Source: Clostridiales bacterium (GTDB lineage: Bacteria > Bacillota > Clostridia > Oscillospirales > Oscillospiraceae). From it: a stretch of DNA of 64,000 nt. Shown in pieces: positions 1 to 8,253 of this stretch. How positions within the stretch are numbered: the first letter of the stretch is position 1; every line of letters starts with the position of its first letter. Location of the stretch: contig JALFAD010000057.1 in the NCBI GenBank assembly GCA_022772525.1, positions 1 to 64,000 on the forward strand, read 5' to 3'. Position numbers and translations under genes: made by a program. The notes beneath the pieces are model-generated. The model had not been told where the DNA came from. It saw only the letters and a program-made list of their open reading frames with translations, and did no database searches.

Positions 1-25
1 CTGCTTCTGTGTGTCCAAAATAGTT

Positions 26-64
26 CCGCCCCCTGCGGGGCCACCTTCCCCCGAGGGGGGAAGG
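26..64. repeat. Family B palindromic repeat (copy 1, half element)
   Basis: Contains CCACCTTCCCC followed by a G-rich arm ending in GGAAGG. The same module recurs at 8869, 11035, 21360 and 38222. Only the right half of the longer element is present here. Confidence 0.7.
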
Positions 65-138
65 TCTTAATCAGCTAAAGCACAACATAGTGAATGAACG
101 AACCAATGACATTTTCCCCATTTTTCTGAAAATAACAT

Positions 139-167
139 TTGACAAATGAGGACAAAGCCTATATAAT
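139..167 (+). promoter_or_regulatory. Consensus vegetative promoter of yceD-rpmF
   Basis: TTGACA (139-144) and TATAAT (162-167) are separated by exactly 17 bases. Transcription would begin near 174, so an ATG at 176 would have no leader. This favours the ATG at 200 as the start of the first gene. Confidence 0.9.
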
Positions 168-199
168 ATCTAGGCATGACTATGAGAAGGGGGAAAAGT

Positions 200-700
200 A
201 TGCTGTTAGGGCTTTCCAAAATCATTGACTGCCCGGGTGCGTCCCTCCCTTTTAACGTCAGCGTCGATCTGAGTGATCTTTGCTACGGCATCAGCTACCC
301 CGTGACAGAGCCGGTTGTGGCTTCCGGCACGGTGCGCAACACCGCAGGCGTCCTCATGATGGCTGGGGAACTCACCACCACCATCCATGGGCTTTGCGAC
401 CGCTGTGCCAGCCCCTTTGACCGGGAAATCCGCTTTCCCATCCATGCGGTGCTGGTGACGGAGCTGGCAGACGAAGAAAACGAAGACGAATGGGTATTCC
501 CTCTGGAGGGAGACAGCGCCGATCTGGATGACATTGTGCGGACGGTTTTTGTCCTGAATCTGGATTCCAAGCTGCTGTGCAAGGAGGACTGCCGTGGGCT
601 TTGCCCCCGATGCGGCAAGAACCTCAACGACGGTCCCTGCAATTGCCAGAAGGAGCTCGATCCCCGATTTGCTGCTTTGAAGCAGCTTCTTGAGAAGTAA
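200..700 (+). CDS. YceD/DUF177 family protein
   Basis: 166 residues. The family is genetically tied to ribosome assembly and nearly always precedes the gene for ribosomal protein L32, as it does here (45 bases to rpmF); in Escherichia coli it affects 23S rRNA accumulation. A first cysteine pair, LCDRC, lies at residues 65-69. The C-terminus has the family signature with Cys127, Cys131, Cys135, Cys138, Cys147 and Cys149, including GLCPRCGKNL, and then DPRFAALKQLL. The spacing suggests metal binding, which is inference. The ATG at 200 has AGAAGGGGG seven bases upstream; an in-frame ATG at 176 sits on the expected transcription start and is rejected. Confidence 0.88.
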   Translation: MLLGLSKIIDCPGASLPFNVSVDLSDLCYGISYPVTEPVVASGTVRNTAGVLMMAGELTTTIHGLCDRCASPFDREIRFPIHAVLVTELADEENEDEWVFPLEGDSADLDDIVRTVFVLNLDSKLLCKEDCRGLCPRCGKNLNDGPCNCQKELDPRFAALKQLLEK

Positions 701-745
701 ACACAATTAGGCTGTGAAAAGCAGTTTGACCAAGGAGGTGTCACC

Positions 746-931
746 ATGGCTGTCCCTAAGTGTAAAGTGTCCAAGGCCCGCCGCGATAAGCGCCGTGGCT
801 CCAACTGGAAGCTGTCCGCTCCCAGCGTTGCGGTTTGCCCCAAGTGCGGTGAGCCCGTAATGCCCCACAGAGCCTGCAAGGCTTGCGGTACCTACAACGG
901 CCGCCAGGTTCTGGCTGTCGAGGCTGAGTAA
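746..931 (+). CDS. rpmF: 50S ribosomal protein L32
   Basis: 61 residues, the usual length. The start MAVPKCKVSKARRDKRR is characteristic of bacterial L32. Two Cys-x2-Cys pairs, VCPKCG near residue 31 and CKACG near residue 46, form the zinc site of the zinc-binding (C+) version. A strong AAGGAGG lies eight bases before the ATG. It is co-transcribed with the YceD-family gene and followed by a strong terminator. L32 is a structural protein of the large subunit near the base of the central protuberance. Confidence 0.97.
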   Translation: MAVPKCKVSKARRDKRRGSNWKLSAPSVAVCPKCGEPVMPHRACKACGTYNGRQVLAVEAE

Positions 932-946
932 GGCACGCGGAAATGC

Positions 947-976
947 AGAGGAAGGCGGTTTCGCCTTCCTCTTTTT
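947..976 (+). terminator. Intrinsic terminator of yceD-rpmF
   Basis: Perfect 10-bp stem (GAGGAAGGCG with CGCCTTCCTC), GTTT loop, then a run of five T. Confidence 0.93.
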
Positions 977-980
977 CCAT

Positions 981-1058
981 GTCGGCAGGGCCGACAGCCA
1001 GTGCGTTACCAACCCCGGTGGTGGTCGTTACGCCATTGGGCGTGCTCGGTATCGCTAC
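981..1058 (+). repeat. Family A interspersed repeat, copy A1
   Basis: Begins with hairpin GTCGGC-AGG-GCCGAC and continues through the family blocks GTGCGTTACC, CGTTACGCCATTGGGC and TGCTCGGTATCG. It lies between the rpmF terminator and the der promoter. Confidence 0.8.
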
Positions 1059-1071
1059 ACGGAAATATCTG

Positions 1072-1100
1072 TTGCTTTTATAATAGAATTGTGCCATAAT
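1072..1100 (+). promoter_or_regulatory. Probable promoter of der-plsY-gpsA-yitT
   Basis: TTGCTT (1072-1077), 17-base spacer, CATAAT (1095-1100), 38 bases ahead of the der start. It lies just downstream of a family A repeat. Confidence 0.6.
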
Positions 1101-1137
1101 AAATGCGTTTTCATCGCATACGAAAGGAAGTGTTGTC

Positions 1138-2472
1138 ATGGCAAAACCACTGGTAGCCATCGTCGGACGGCCCAACGTGGGAAAATCCATGTTGTTCAAT
1201 AAGCTCACCGGGCAGCGCACCTCCATTGTGGAGGACACCCCCGGCGTCACCCGTGACCGCATTTACGGCGACTGCGAATGGTGCGGCAGGCACTTTTCGC
1301 TGGTGGACACCGGCGGCATCGAGCCGGATACCGACAGCGATATGCTGAAATTTATGCGCCGTCAGGCGGAGATCGGAATCGAGCTGGCGGATGCCATCAT
1401 TATGGTGGCAGATGTTCGCAGCGGCGTCACCGCCGCCGATCAGGACGTTGCTACCATGCTGCGCAAGTCCGGCAAGCCCGTGGCGCTGGCGGTCAACAAG
1501 TGCGACTCCATCGGGCCGGCCAATGCCGACGCCTTTGAGTTCTACTCCCTCGGCATCGGCGATTTGTTTGAGACTTCCGCCATCCACGGCCACGGCACCG
1601 GCGATTTGCTGGACTGGGTGCTGGAGAACATCCCCGAAGCCGACGAAGAAGAGGAATACAACGATGTCATCAAGGTCGCCATCGTAGGCAAGCCCAACGT
1701 GGGCAAGTCCAGCCTGCTCAACCGGATTCTGGGAGAGGAACGGGTCATCGTCTCCAATGTGGCAGGCACCACCCGTGACGCCATCGATTCTTACTTTGAG
1801 AACGAAACCGGAAAATACTGCTTCATCGACACCGCCGGTATGCGCCGGAAAAGCAAGGTGGACGACGCCATCGAAAAATACTCAAACATGCGCTCCATCA
1901 GCGCCATTGACCGCGCGGACGTGTGCCTGATTCTCATTGATGCCAATGACGGCGTGACGGAGCAGGACACAAAAATCGCGGGGCTGGTTCACGAGGCGGG
2001 CAAGGCCGCCATCATCGTGGTGAATAAGTGGGACGCGGTGGCGGACAAGGAAACCAACACCATGCGGGACATGGAAGCCAAGGTCCGTCAGGGTTTAAGC
2101 TATATGCTCTACGCCCCGGTGCTGTTCATCTCCGCCCTCACCGGCTCCCGGGTAGACAAGCTGTTCCAGCTGATTCAGGAGGTTTACGCTCAGAACACCA
2201 TGCGCATCACCACCGGCGCGCTGAACAGCGTGCTGGCTGATGCCACCGCCCGGGTACAGCCGCCTACGGACAAGGGCCGCCGTCTGAAAATCTACTATAT
2301 GACTCAGGCCAGCTCCAAGCCGCCCCACTTCGTCATTTTCTGCAACGACGCAAGGCTCTTCCACTTCTCCTACCAGCGGTATCTGGAGAATCAGATTCGG
2401 GAGGTCTTCGGCCTGCAGGGCACCCCCATCCGCATTACCATCCGTCAGAAGGGCGACAAGGAGGAACAGTAA
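1138..2472 (+). CDS. der: Ribosome assembly GTPase Der (EngA)
   Basis: 444 residues, typical of the family. Der is an essential GTPase acting in late 50S subunit assembly and is recognised by two tandem G domains. The first has the P-loop GRPNVGKS at residues 10-17, DTGG and NKCD. The second has GKPNVGKSS near residue 185, DTAGMRRKSK and NKWD. A C-terminal KH-like domain follows. GGAAG lies before the ATG. One base separates it from plsY, so the two are translated from the same message. Confidence 0.97.
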   Translation: MAKPLVAIVGRPNVGKSMLFNKLTGQRTSIVEDTPGVTRDRIYGDCEWCGRHFSLVDTGGIEPDTDSDMLKFMRRQAEIGIELADAIIMVADVRSGVTAADQDVATMLRKSGKPVALAVNKCDSIGPANADAFEFYSLGIGDLFETSAIHGHGTGDLLDWVLENIPEADEEEEYNDVIKVAIVGKPNVGKSSLLNRILGEERVIVSNVAGTTRDAIDSYFENETGKYCFIDTAGMRRKSKVDDAIEKYSNMRSISAIDRADVCLILIDANDGVTEQDTKIAGLVHEAGKAAIIVVNKWDAVADKETNTMRDMEAKVRQGLSYMLYAPVLFISALTGSRVDKLFQLIQEVYAQNTMRITTGALNSVLADATARVQPPTDKGRRLKIYYMTQASSKPPHFVIFCNDARLFHFSYQRYLENQIREVFGLQGTPIRITIRQKGDKEEQ

Positions 2473-2473
2473 A

Positions 2474-3103
2474 ATGGTACTTTCCATTGTCATTACCGCC
2501 GTGGCTGCCTACCTGCTGGGCAACCTCAACGGCGCGGTTGTCATCAGCCGCATTGTCGCCCATGAGGACGTGCGCACCAAGGGCAGCGGCAACGCAGGAC
2601 TGACCAACTTTACCCGCAATTATGGTGCCGCCAGCTCGATTTTTGTCATTGCCATCGATGTGGGCAAGGCCGTGGCGGCCTGCCTGCTTGGCGGCCTGCT
2701 GCTGGAGGACTACGGTCACTACATGGACGGCGTGGCCCTTGGCGGCCTGTTCGTGATTTTGGGTCACGACTTCCCTGCCCTGCTGGGCTTTAAAGGCGGC
2801 AAGGGCATCTTGAGCGGCGTCACCGTGGCGCTGATGATGGACTGGCGCATCGGCCTGTTCGTGTTCGGCATTTTTCTGGTGGCCTACGCGCTGACCAAAT
2901 ACGTTTCTCTGGGCAGCATCCTGTCCTCCGGCGCCTTCGGCCCCATCTACGCCTTTGTCCACTGGGGAGAGGGTATCTTCCCCATCGTGGTAGGCTTCGT
3001 CCTGAGTGCATTGATTGTGTGGATGCACCGAAGCAACATCCTCCGCCTGATGAAGGGCGAGGAGCGGAAAACCAATCTGTTAGGGAAAGGAAAAAAGCAA
3101 TGA
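2474..3103 (+). CDS. plsY: Glycerol-3-phosphate acyltransferase PlsY
   Basis: 209 residues. This integral membrane enzyme transfers the acyl group of acyl-phosphate to glycerol-3-phosphate, the first step of phospholipid synthesis in Gram-positive bacteria. Family motifs are visible: GSGNAGLTN near residue 36 and GHDFPALLGFKGGKG near residue 97, with about five hydrophobic spans. The C-terminus is basic. It overlaps gpsA by four bases (ATGA); gpsA makes its glycerol-3-phosphate substrate, so the operon couples supply and use. Confidence 0.95.
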   Translation: MVLSIVITAVAAYLLGNLNGAVVISRIVAHEDVRTKGSGNAGLTNFTRNYGAASSIFVIAIDVGKAVAACLLGGLLLEDYGHYMDGVALGGLFVILGHDFPALLGFKGGKGILSGVTVALMMDWRIGLFVFGIFLVAYALTKYVSLGSILSSGAFGPIYAFVHWGEGIFPIVVGFVLSALIVWMHRSNILRLMKGEERKTNLLGKGKKQ

Positions 3104-4098
3104 AGACTGCTGTCATCGGAAGCGGCGCATGGGGCACCGCCCTTGCCATCCGCCTGTGTAAGAACGGACACGATGTAACCATGTGGACCTACGACAAAAA
3201 CCTGATTCCCGAAATGGAGGTCACCCGCCGCAACCCGAGGCTCCCGGGCGCCGTGCTGCCCGAGGGTCTGAAAATCAGCGGCGACTACGCCTGCGCTGCG
3301 GGGGCAAAGCTGGTGGTCATGGCCAGCCCCTCCTTCCCCCTGCGCAGTGTAAGCCGCGGCGTGGCCCCTTACATCGATGAGGACGCCATCGTGGTGTCCG
3401 TCACCAAGGGTCTGGAAGCCAGCACCCATCTGCGCATGAGCGAGGTTGTCGCCCAGGAAACGGGTAAGGACGTGGTGGTGCTCACCGGCCCCAGCCACGC
3501 CGAGGAGGTGTCCATCGATGTACCCACCGGCCTGCTGTCCGCCTCCGCCGATCAGAAAAAGGCGGAATTTGTGCAGGACGCTTTTATGTCCGACACCCTC
3601 CGGGTGTACACCAGCGCCGACCCCGTGGGCGCGGAGCTGGGCGCTGCTTTGAAAAATGTCATCGCCCTGTGCGCCGGCATCACCGATGGGTTGGGCTTCG
3701 GCGACAACACCAAGGCCATGCTGATGACCCGGGGCCTCACGGAAACCGCCCGGCTGGGCGTTGCCATGGGCGCGAAAAAGGAGACATTCACCGGTCTTGC
3801 CGGTGTGGGCGACCTGATCGTCACCTGCACCTCCATGCACTCCCGGAACCGCCGGGCGGGTATCCTGATCGGTCAGGGCAAGGATGTACAGGCCGCCATG
3901 AAGGAAGTGGGTGCGGTCGTGGAGGGCTACTACGCCGCCAAATCCGCCTATGAGCTGGGCAAGGCCAGGGGCATCGACATGCCCATCACCGAGGCAGCCT
4001 ACAAGGTTCTCTACGAGGGTGCGGATGTCCGTCAAGCCGTGCAGGCGCTTCTGACCCGTCAGCGCAAACCCGAGTCCGAGAACCCCGGCTGGTTGTAA
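3100..4098 (+). CDS. gpsA: NAD(P)H-dependent glycerol-3-phosphate dehydrogenase
   Basis: 332 residues from the ATG that overlaps the plsY stop; an in-frame upstream ATG at 3019 lies wholly inside plsY and is not used. It reduces dihydroxyacetone phosphate to sn-glycerol-3-phosphate. The Rossmann motif GSGAWGTALA occupies residues 7-16, and ALKNVIALCAG (catalytic Lys region) is near residue 183. GGAAAGGA lies upstream. Order der-plsY-gpsA is common in Clostridia. Confidence 0.96.
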   Translation: MKTAVIGSGAWGTALAIRLCKNGHDVTMWTYDKNLIPEMEVTRRNPRLPGAVLPEGLKISGDYACAAGAKLVVMASPSFPLRSVSRGVAPYIDEDAIVVSVTKGLEASTHLRMSEVVAQETGKDVVVLTGPSHAEEVSIDVPTGLLSASADQKKAEFVQDAFMSDTLRVYTSADPVGAELGAALKNVIALCAGITDGLGFGDNTKAMLMTRGLTETARLGVAMGAKKETFTGLAGVGDLIVTCTSMHSRNRRAGILIGQGKDVQAAMKEVGAVVEGYYAAKSAYELGKARGIDMPITEAAYKVLYEGADVRQAVQALLTRQRKPESENPGWL

Positions 4099-4100
4099 TT

Positions 4101-5060
4101 ATGAAGAAAAACAACGCAAAAAAGCTCCCGCCGATCCGGGAGCTTTTCTCAAATCTGCAAGCTTTGTGCAGGCGGATGGGACTGGATGAACTGAAAATGC
4201 TTCGCTGGCAGAATTTTCTGCTTCTCATCTGCGCGGGCTGCATCAACGCCGTTGGCGTCACCATGTTCTTAGCTCCGGTGAATCTGTACGACAGCGGCAT
4301 GTCCGGCACCGCCATGCTTCTGTGGCAGGCCACGCCTCCGCAGTACACCCTGTCGCTGTTCCTTGTGATTCTCAACGTGCCGCTGTTTTTGTTCGGACTG
4401 AAAAAGCAGGGCTGGTGCTTCACGGTGTACTCCATCTGGGCGGTGCTGGTGTATTCCGCCGCGTCCTTTGTCATCACGAACATTCTGCCGGTGGATGTAT
4501 CCGCAGCTTCCCCCTTTGCCGGGCAGGATCTGCTGCTGTGCGCCATTTTCGGCGGGCTGGTGTCCGGCGCGGGCAGCGGCCTGACCATCCGCCTAGGCGG
4601 CGCCATCGACGGCATGGAGGTGCTGGGCGTGACCTTCGCCAAGGGGCTGGGTCTTACCGTCGGCACCTTCGTGATGATTTACAACGTCATTTTGTACCTG
4701 TTTATCGGCGTGATTTTTCAGAGCTGGATTCTCCCCCTTTACTCCATCCTCACCTACTTTGTGGGCAACAAAACCATCGACTTCATTGTAGAAGGTCTGG
4801 ACAAGGCCAAGTCCGTGATGATCGTGACCGCGCGGGAGGCGGAAATCTGTCAGGCGCTGTCCGAGGAATTCGGCCGGGGCATCACCCAGATCAGCGCCCG
4901 GGGCTATTTTTCCGGCGCGGAAAAGTGCGTGATCTACTTTGTTGTGAACCGGTTCCAGATTCCCAGAGTCAAGCATCTGGTCACCACCATCGACCCCGCC
5001 GCCTTCATCACCGTCACGGAAATTTCCGATGTGATGGGCACCAGCATCAAGCAGAAGTAG
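4101..5060 (+). CDS. YitT family membrane protein
   Basis: 319 residues. An N-terminal cytoplasmic stretch of about 30 residues is followed by about five transmembrane helices, starting NFLLLICAGCINAVGV and including glycine-rich GGLVSGAGSGLTIRLGG. A soluble C-terminal domain of about 90 residues (SVMIVTARE through ISDVMGTSI) matches the DUF2179 module. YitT proteins are inner-membrane proteins of unsettled function. It starts two bases after gpsA and closes that operon; transcription ends at the shared hairpin at 5072. Confidence 0.88.
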   Translation: MKKNNAKKLPPIRELFSNLQALCRRMGLDELKMLRWQNFLLLICAGCINAVGVTMFLAPVNLYDSGMSGTAMLLWQATPPQYTLSLFLVILNVPLFLFGLKKQGWCFTVYSIWAVLVYSAASFVITNILPVDVSAASPFAGQDLLLCAIFGGLVSGAGSGLTIRLGGAIDGMEVLGVTFAKGLGLTVGTFVMIYNVILYLFIGVIFQSWILPLYSILTYFVGNKTIDFIVEGLDKAKSVMIVTAREAEICQALSEEFGRGITQISARGYFSGAEKCVIYFVVNRFQIPRVKHLVTTIDPAAFITVTEISDVMGTSIKQK

Positions 5061-5071
5061 GAAAATAAAAA

Positions 5072-5100
5072 ACGCTGCTGAAACCCTCAGCAGCGTATTT
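5072..5100. terminator. Bidirectional terminator between yitT-family gene and rpmB
   Basis: Ten-bp stem ACGCTGCTGA with TCAGCAGCGT, five-base loop. It is preceded by an A-rich run and followed by ATTTTAT, so it can work for both converging genes. Confidence 0.85.
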
Positions 5101-5115
5101 TATATGCCATAGAAA

Positions 5116-5304
5116 TCAGATAGCGCGCTCGACCTTATTGGAGCGGAGGCATCTGGTACAAGCGTACACATGGCAGGGAGTTCCGTTGACGACAGCCTTA
5201 ACGCGCTTGACGTTGGGCTTCCATGCACGATTGGAACGTCTGTGGGAGTGGGAGACCTTGATACCGAAGGTTACGCCCTTGCCACAAAAATCACACTTCG
5301 CCAT
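5116..5304 (-). CDS. rpmB: 50S ribosomal protein L28
   Basis: 62 residues. MAKCDFCGKG and the later CTRCLRSNKVER supply four cysteines for the zinc-binding form, and VSHSHRRSNRAWKPN is the L28 signature. GGGAGGTG lies ahead of the start. It is a single-gene unit facing the upstream operon, with its own promoter at 5366-5394. Confidence 0.97.
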   Translation of the reverse strand: MAKCDFCGKGVTFGIKVSHSHRRSNRAWKPNVKRVKAVVNGTPCHVYACTRCLRSNKVERAI

Positions 5305-5365
5305 TTATTGCACCTCCCATCCGGATGTTTCCTCAACAAACTACGCCTATCACAGGCGCTTGACT

Positions 5366-5394
5366 ATGATACCAGACTTTCCGGTAAAATGCAA
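5366..5394 (-). promoter_or_regulatory. Promoter of rpmB
   Basis: Read on the minus strand: TTGCAT (5394-5389), 17 bases, TATCAT (5371-5366). It lies about 60 bases upstream of the rpmB ATG. Confidence 0.65.
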
Positions 5395-5432
5395 GCACTT
5401 TTTTCAAATTTTTTCGTTTTTTTGAAAATGGG

Positions 5433-5461
5433 TTGATATTCCCGCGGGCCGCGGCTATAAT
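5433..5461 (+). promoter_or_regulatory. Promoter of hprK operon
   Basis: TTGATA (5433-5438), 17 bases, TATAAT (5456-5461). It decides the hprK start, because the in-frame TTG at 5433 lies inside this promoter. Confidence 0.8.
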
Positions 5462-5495
5462 GAGGGCAAGAATCTTCACGTTTTGGGGTGGAACC

Positions 5496-6440
5496 ATGAT
5501 CGATACCTATTCCGTACCGCTGAAAACACTGGTGGACGAATTTCATCTGGAAATTGCCTACGCAGCCTCGGACTATGCCTCCATCCGCATTACGGTGGAG
5601 GACGTCTCCCGGCCGGGATTGCAGCTGGCGGGCTTCTTTGACCACTATGAGCCTATGCGCTTGCAGGTCATGGGCAATGTGGAGATGAGCTATGTAAGCA
5701 AGCTGACACCAGCCAACCGCAGCGCCATCTTTGACCGGCTGTTCTCCTACAAATTTCCCGCCCTGCTGATTGCCCGTGGCATCCAGCCCCATCCGGAAAT
5801 GCTGGAAATGGCGAAAAAGCACAACATCACCATTCTCCTTTCCAAGGATGCCACCAGCGCCGTCGTCTCCTCCATCATCGCCTACCTGAAGACCGCCCTG
5901 GCCCCCCGGGTCACCCGCCACGGCGTTCTGGTGGAGGTCTACGGCGAGGGCATTCTCCTCACCGGCGACAGCGGCATCGGCAAATCCGAATGCGCCGTGG
6001 AGCTTCTCAAGCGCGGACACCGGCTCATCGCCGACGACGCGGTGGAAATTCGCAAGGTCTCTGCCGGCACCCTCATGGGCACCGCCCCGGCCCTCATCCG
6101 GAACTATGTGGAGCTGCGGGGCATCGGCATCATCAATGTGGCGAAGCTGTTCGGTATGGGCTCCGTCAAGCTGGAAAATGAAATCAATCTGGTGATGAAC
6201 ATTGTGCCATGGAACACCCAGGAGGCCTATGACCGGTTGGGTCTTGAGGAGCACTACACGGAGATTCTAGGGGTCAAGGTGCCCATGAACACCATCCCCA
6301 TCACCCCCGGACGAAACCTCGCCGTGATTCTGGAGGTCGCCGCTATGAACAACCGTCAGAAGAAAATGGGCTACAACGCGGCGCTGGAGTTCACGGAGCA
6401 AATCAACCGCCACTTTGACGAAAATATAGGAAAAGTTTAA
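5496..6440 (+). CDS. hprK: HPr kinase/phosphorylase
   Basis: 314 residues, usual for the family. It phosphorylates Ser46 of HPr with ATP (or pyrophosphate) and removes the phosphate with inorganic phosphate, controlling carbon catabolite repression in Bacillota. The P-loop GDSGIGKS lies near residues 157-164, LIADDAVEIR follows, and the family signature ENEINLVMNIVPW is near residue 228. GGGGTGG precedes the ATG at 5496. Its stop overlaps the next ATG by one base (TAATG), implying translational coupling. Confidence 0.96.
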   Translation: MIDTYSVPLKTLVDEFHLEIAYAASDYASIRITVEDVSRPGLQLAGFFDHYEPMRLQVMGNVEMSYVSKLTPANRSAIFDRLFSYKFPALLIARGIQPHPEMLEMAKKHNITILLSKDATSAVVSSIIAYLKTALAPRVTRHGVLVEVYGEGILLTGDSGIGKSECAVELLKRGHRLIADDAVEIRKVSAGTLMGTAPALIRNYVELRGIGIINVAKLFGMGSVKLENEINLVMNIVPWNTQEAYDRLGLEEHYTEILGVKVPMNTIPITPGRNLAVILEVAAMNNRQKKMGYNAALEFTEQINRHFDENIGKV

Positions 6441-7417
6441 TGAAGGAATTTACCATCGGCCCCAACGACGCCGGGCAGCGGCTGGATCGGTTTTTAGCCA
6501 AGGCCGTTCCCCTGCTGCCCGCTTCGCTGGCACAGAAATATATCCGGCTCAAGCGCATCAAGTGTAACGGAAAGCGCATCAACCGGGACACCCGGTTAAA
6601 TGCCGGAGACGTTTTGCAGCTGTATATCAACGACGAATTTTTCGACAAGCCCCGGGAGGACAACGCCTACCTGACAGTGGCTTCCCCTAAGCTGAACATC
6701 GTCTACGAGGACGAGAATATCCTTCTGGTTGATAAACGCCCCGGCCTTGCGGTGCATCCCCACGATGGGGCGGAGTACGGCCGGACGCTGATCGACCACA
6801 TCCAGTCTTATCTTTACCAAAAGCGGGAGTGGCGGCCCCGGGAGGAAAACGCCTTCACCCCCGCCCTGTGCAACCGCATCGACCGGAACACCGGCGGCAT
6901 CGTCATCGCCGCGAAAACCGCCGAGGCTCTGCGGGTGATGAACCAGAAAATCAAGGATCGGGAGCTGGACAAGCGATATCTCGCCATTGTGGAAGGCACC
7001 CCAAAGCCCCGGGACGGGCAGCTGAAGGGGTATCTTTTTAAGGACGCGAAAAAGAACCGGGTGTTCGTCACCGACACCCCCCAGCCCGGCGCTAAGACCT
7101 GCCAGACCAACTACCGCACCCTTGCCAGCCGGAACGAGCTGTCGCTGGTTGAGTGCGAGCTGATCACCGGCAGAACCCACCAGATCCGCGCCCAGTTCGC
7201 CCACGCGGGACACCCCCTGCTGGGCGACGGCAAGTACGGCAAGCTGGACAAGCGCTTTGACCGCAGCTATCAGGCCCTGTACTCCTACAAGCTGACATTC
7301 TGCTTCACCACCGATGCGGGGTCGCTGGAAAACCTGAACGGAAAAACCTTTCAGGTGGAAAAGGTGGACTTTGTGGAGGAATACTTTCCGGGTTTTACTG
7401 TTCCAAAGGAGGAATAA
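6440..7417 (+). CDS. RluA-family pseudouridine synthase
   Basis: 325 residues. An N-terminal S4-like RNA-binding domain (residues 1-70, YIRLKRIKCNGKRINRDTRL) is followed by the catalytic domain. Residues 89-107 (DENILLVDKRPGLAVHPHD) and NRIDRNTGGIVIA near residue 150 carry the catalytic Asp; the usual HRLD is NRID here. RTHQIRAQFAHAGHPLLGD near residue 250 is also typical. It isomerises uridine to pseudouridine in rRNA or tRNA; the substrate cannot be read from sequence (RluC/RluD-like). Confidence 0.92.
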   Translation: MKEFTIGPNDAGQRLDRFLAKAVPLLPASLAQKYIRLKRIKCNGKRINRDTRLNAGDVLQLYINDEFFDKPREDNAYLTVASPKLNIVYEDENILLVDKRPGLAVHPHDGAEYGRTLIDHIQSYLYQKREWRPREENAFTPALCNRIDRNTGGIVIAAKTAEALRVMNQKIKDRELDKRYLAIVEGTPKPRDGQLKGYLFKDAKKNRVFVTDTPQPGAKTCQTNYRTLASRNELSLVECELITGRTHQIRAQFAHAGHPLLGDGKYGKLDKRFDRSYQALYSYKLTFCFTTDAGSLENLNGKTFQVEKVDFVEEYFPGFTVPKEE

Positions 7418-7420
7418 CCC

Positions 7421-8152
7421 ATGGTTTTATTTGTCACCAGCAGTCCCTATGTCTGCGACGCCGACCGGGCTATCTTGTGTAGCGACAATGAATTTATCGA
7501 CCGCATCCGCTCTGTGCTTCCCCCCTGCCCCCGGGCGCTGTTCGTTGCCGCTGACCCCGATAACCGGGAAGATACCTGCCGCTTTGCCGCGGACACCACA
7601 GGCGCTTTCTCCGAGGCGGGGATGTCCTTTCAGTCCTACCACATTCTGGACGGTTTCAATGCGCAAGATGCAGAAGCTTTGATTGCGGACAGTGATTTGA
7701 TTCTCCTGTCCGGCGGTCACGTCCCCACTCAGAACGCCTTCTTTCAGGAAATCGGCCTGCGGCAGCTTTTGGAGCACTTTGACGGCGTAGTGGTGGGCAT
7801 CAGCGCAGGCAGCATGAACTGCGCGGATTTTGTCTATGTTCAGCCCGAGGAGGAGGGCGAATCCAGCCCGGACTTTCCCCGTTGGGCAAGGGGTCTGGGG
7901 CTGACGGATGTGAACATTCTGCCCCACTACCAGAAGGTGAAAGACCACATTCTGGACGGGCTGCGGCTGTTTGAGGACATTACCTATGCCGACAGCATGG
8001 GCAATACCTTCTTCGCCCTGCCCGACGGCAGCTACTTCTATCAGGACGAGGATGGCCTGCTGCTGTGCGGCGAGGGTTATCGCCTCCGGGACGGCATTCT
8101 GGAACAGCTCACCCGGAACGGGGATGTGCTGGATATTGCAGAATTGAATTAA
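7421..8152 (+). CDS. Peptidase S51-like (type 1 glutamine amidotransferase fold) protein
   Basis: 243 residues. LILLSGGHVPTQN near residue 90 and GISAGSMNCADF near residue 126 form the nucleophile-elbow region of the S51 family (dipeptidase E, cyanophycinase), with Ser in GISAGS as likely nucleophile; NILPHYQ follows. The family cleaves after Asp, but the substrate here is unknown. A good AAGGAGG precedes the ATG. It is the last gene of the hprK operon, four bases after the pseudouridine synthase, and is followed by a strong terminator. Confidence 0.82.
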   Translation: MVLFVTSSPYVCDADRAILCSDNEFIDRIRSVLPPCPRALFVAADPDNREDTCRFAADTTGAFSEAGMSFQSYHILDGFNAQDAEALIADSDLILLSGGHVPTQNAFFQEIGLRQLLEHFDGVVVGISAGSMNCADFVYVQPEEEGESSPDFPRWARGLGLTDVNILPHYQKVKDHILDGLRLFEDITYADSMGNTFFALPDGSYFYQDEDGLLLCGEGYRLRDGILEQLTRNGDVLDIAELN

Positions 8153-8155
8153 AAT

Positions 8156-8198
8156 ACAGCGTCCGCTAGGCTTTTGCCTTGCGGACGCTGTTTGTTTT
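8156..8198 (+). terminator. Terminator of hprK operon
   Basis: Eleven-bp stem ACAGCGTCCGC with GCGGACGCTGT, containing a second small AGGC/GCCT stem, then TTGTTTTT. Confidence 0.88.
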
Positions 8199-8204
8199 TG
8201 CTGT

Positions 8205-8237
8205 CGTAGGGGCCGATGTGGGCATCGGCCCCTACGG
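8205..8237. repeat. Family C palindrome, copy C1
   Basis: GTAGGGGCCGATG and CATCGGCCCCTAC form a near-perfect palindrome around TGGG. Related GTAGGG..CCCTAC elements occur at 17453, 28469, 31418 and 57231. Confidence 0.7.
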
Positions 8238-8253
8238 TGTACGATTTTTGCAG

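Noticed and set aside
2947..4035. A 362-codon minus-strand frame across plsY-gpsA
   Set aside because: Shadow of two well-supported enzymes; His/Gly-rich with no start signal.
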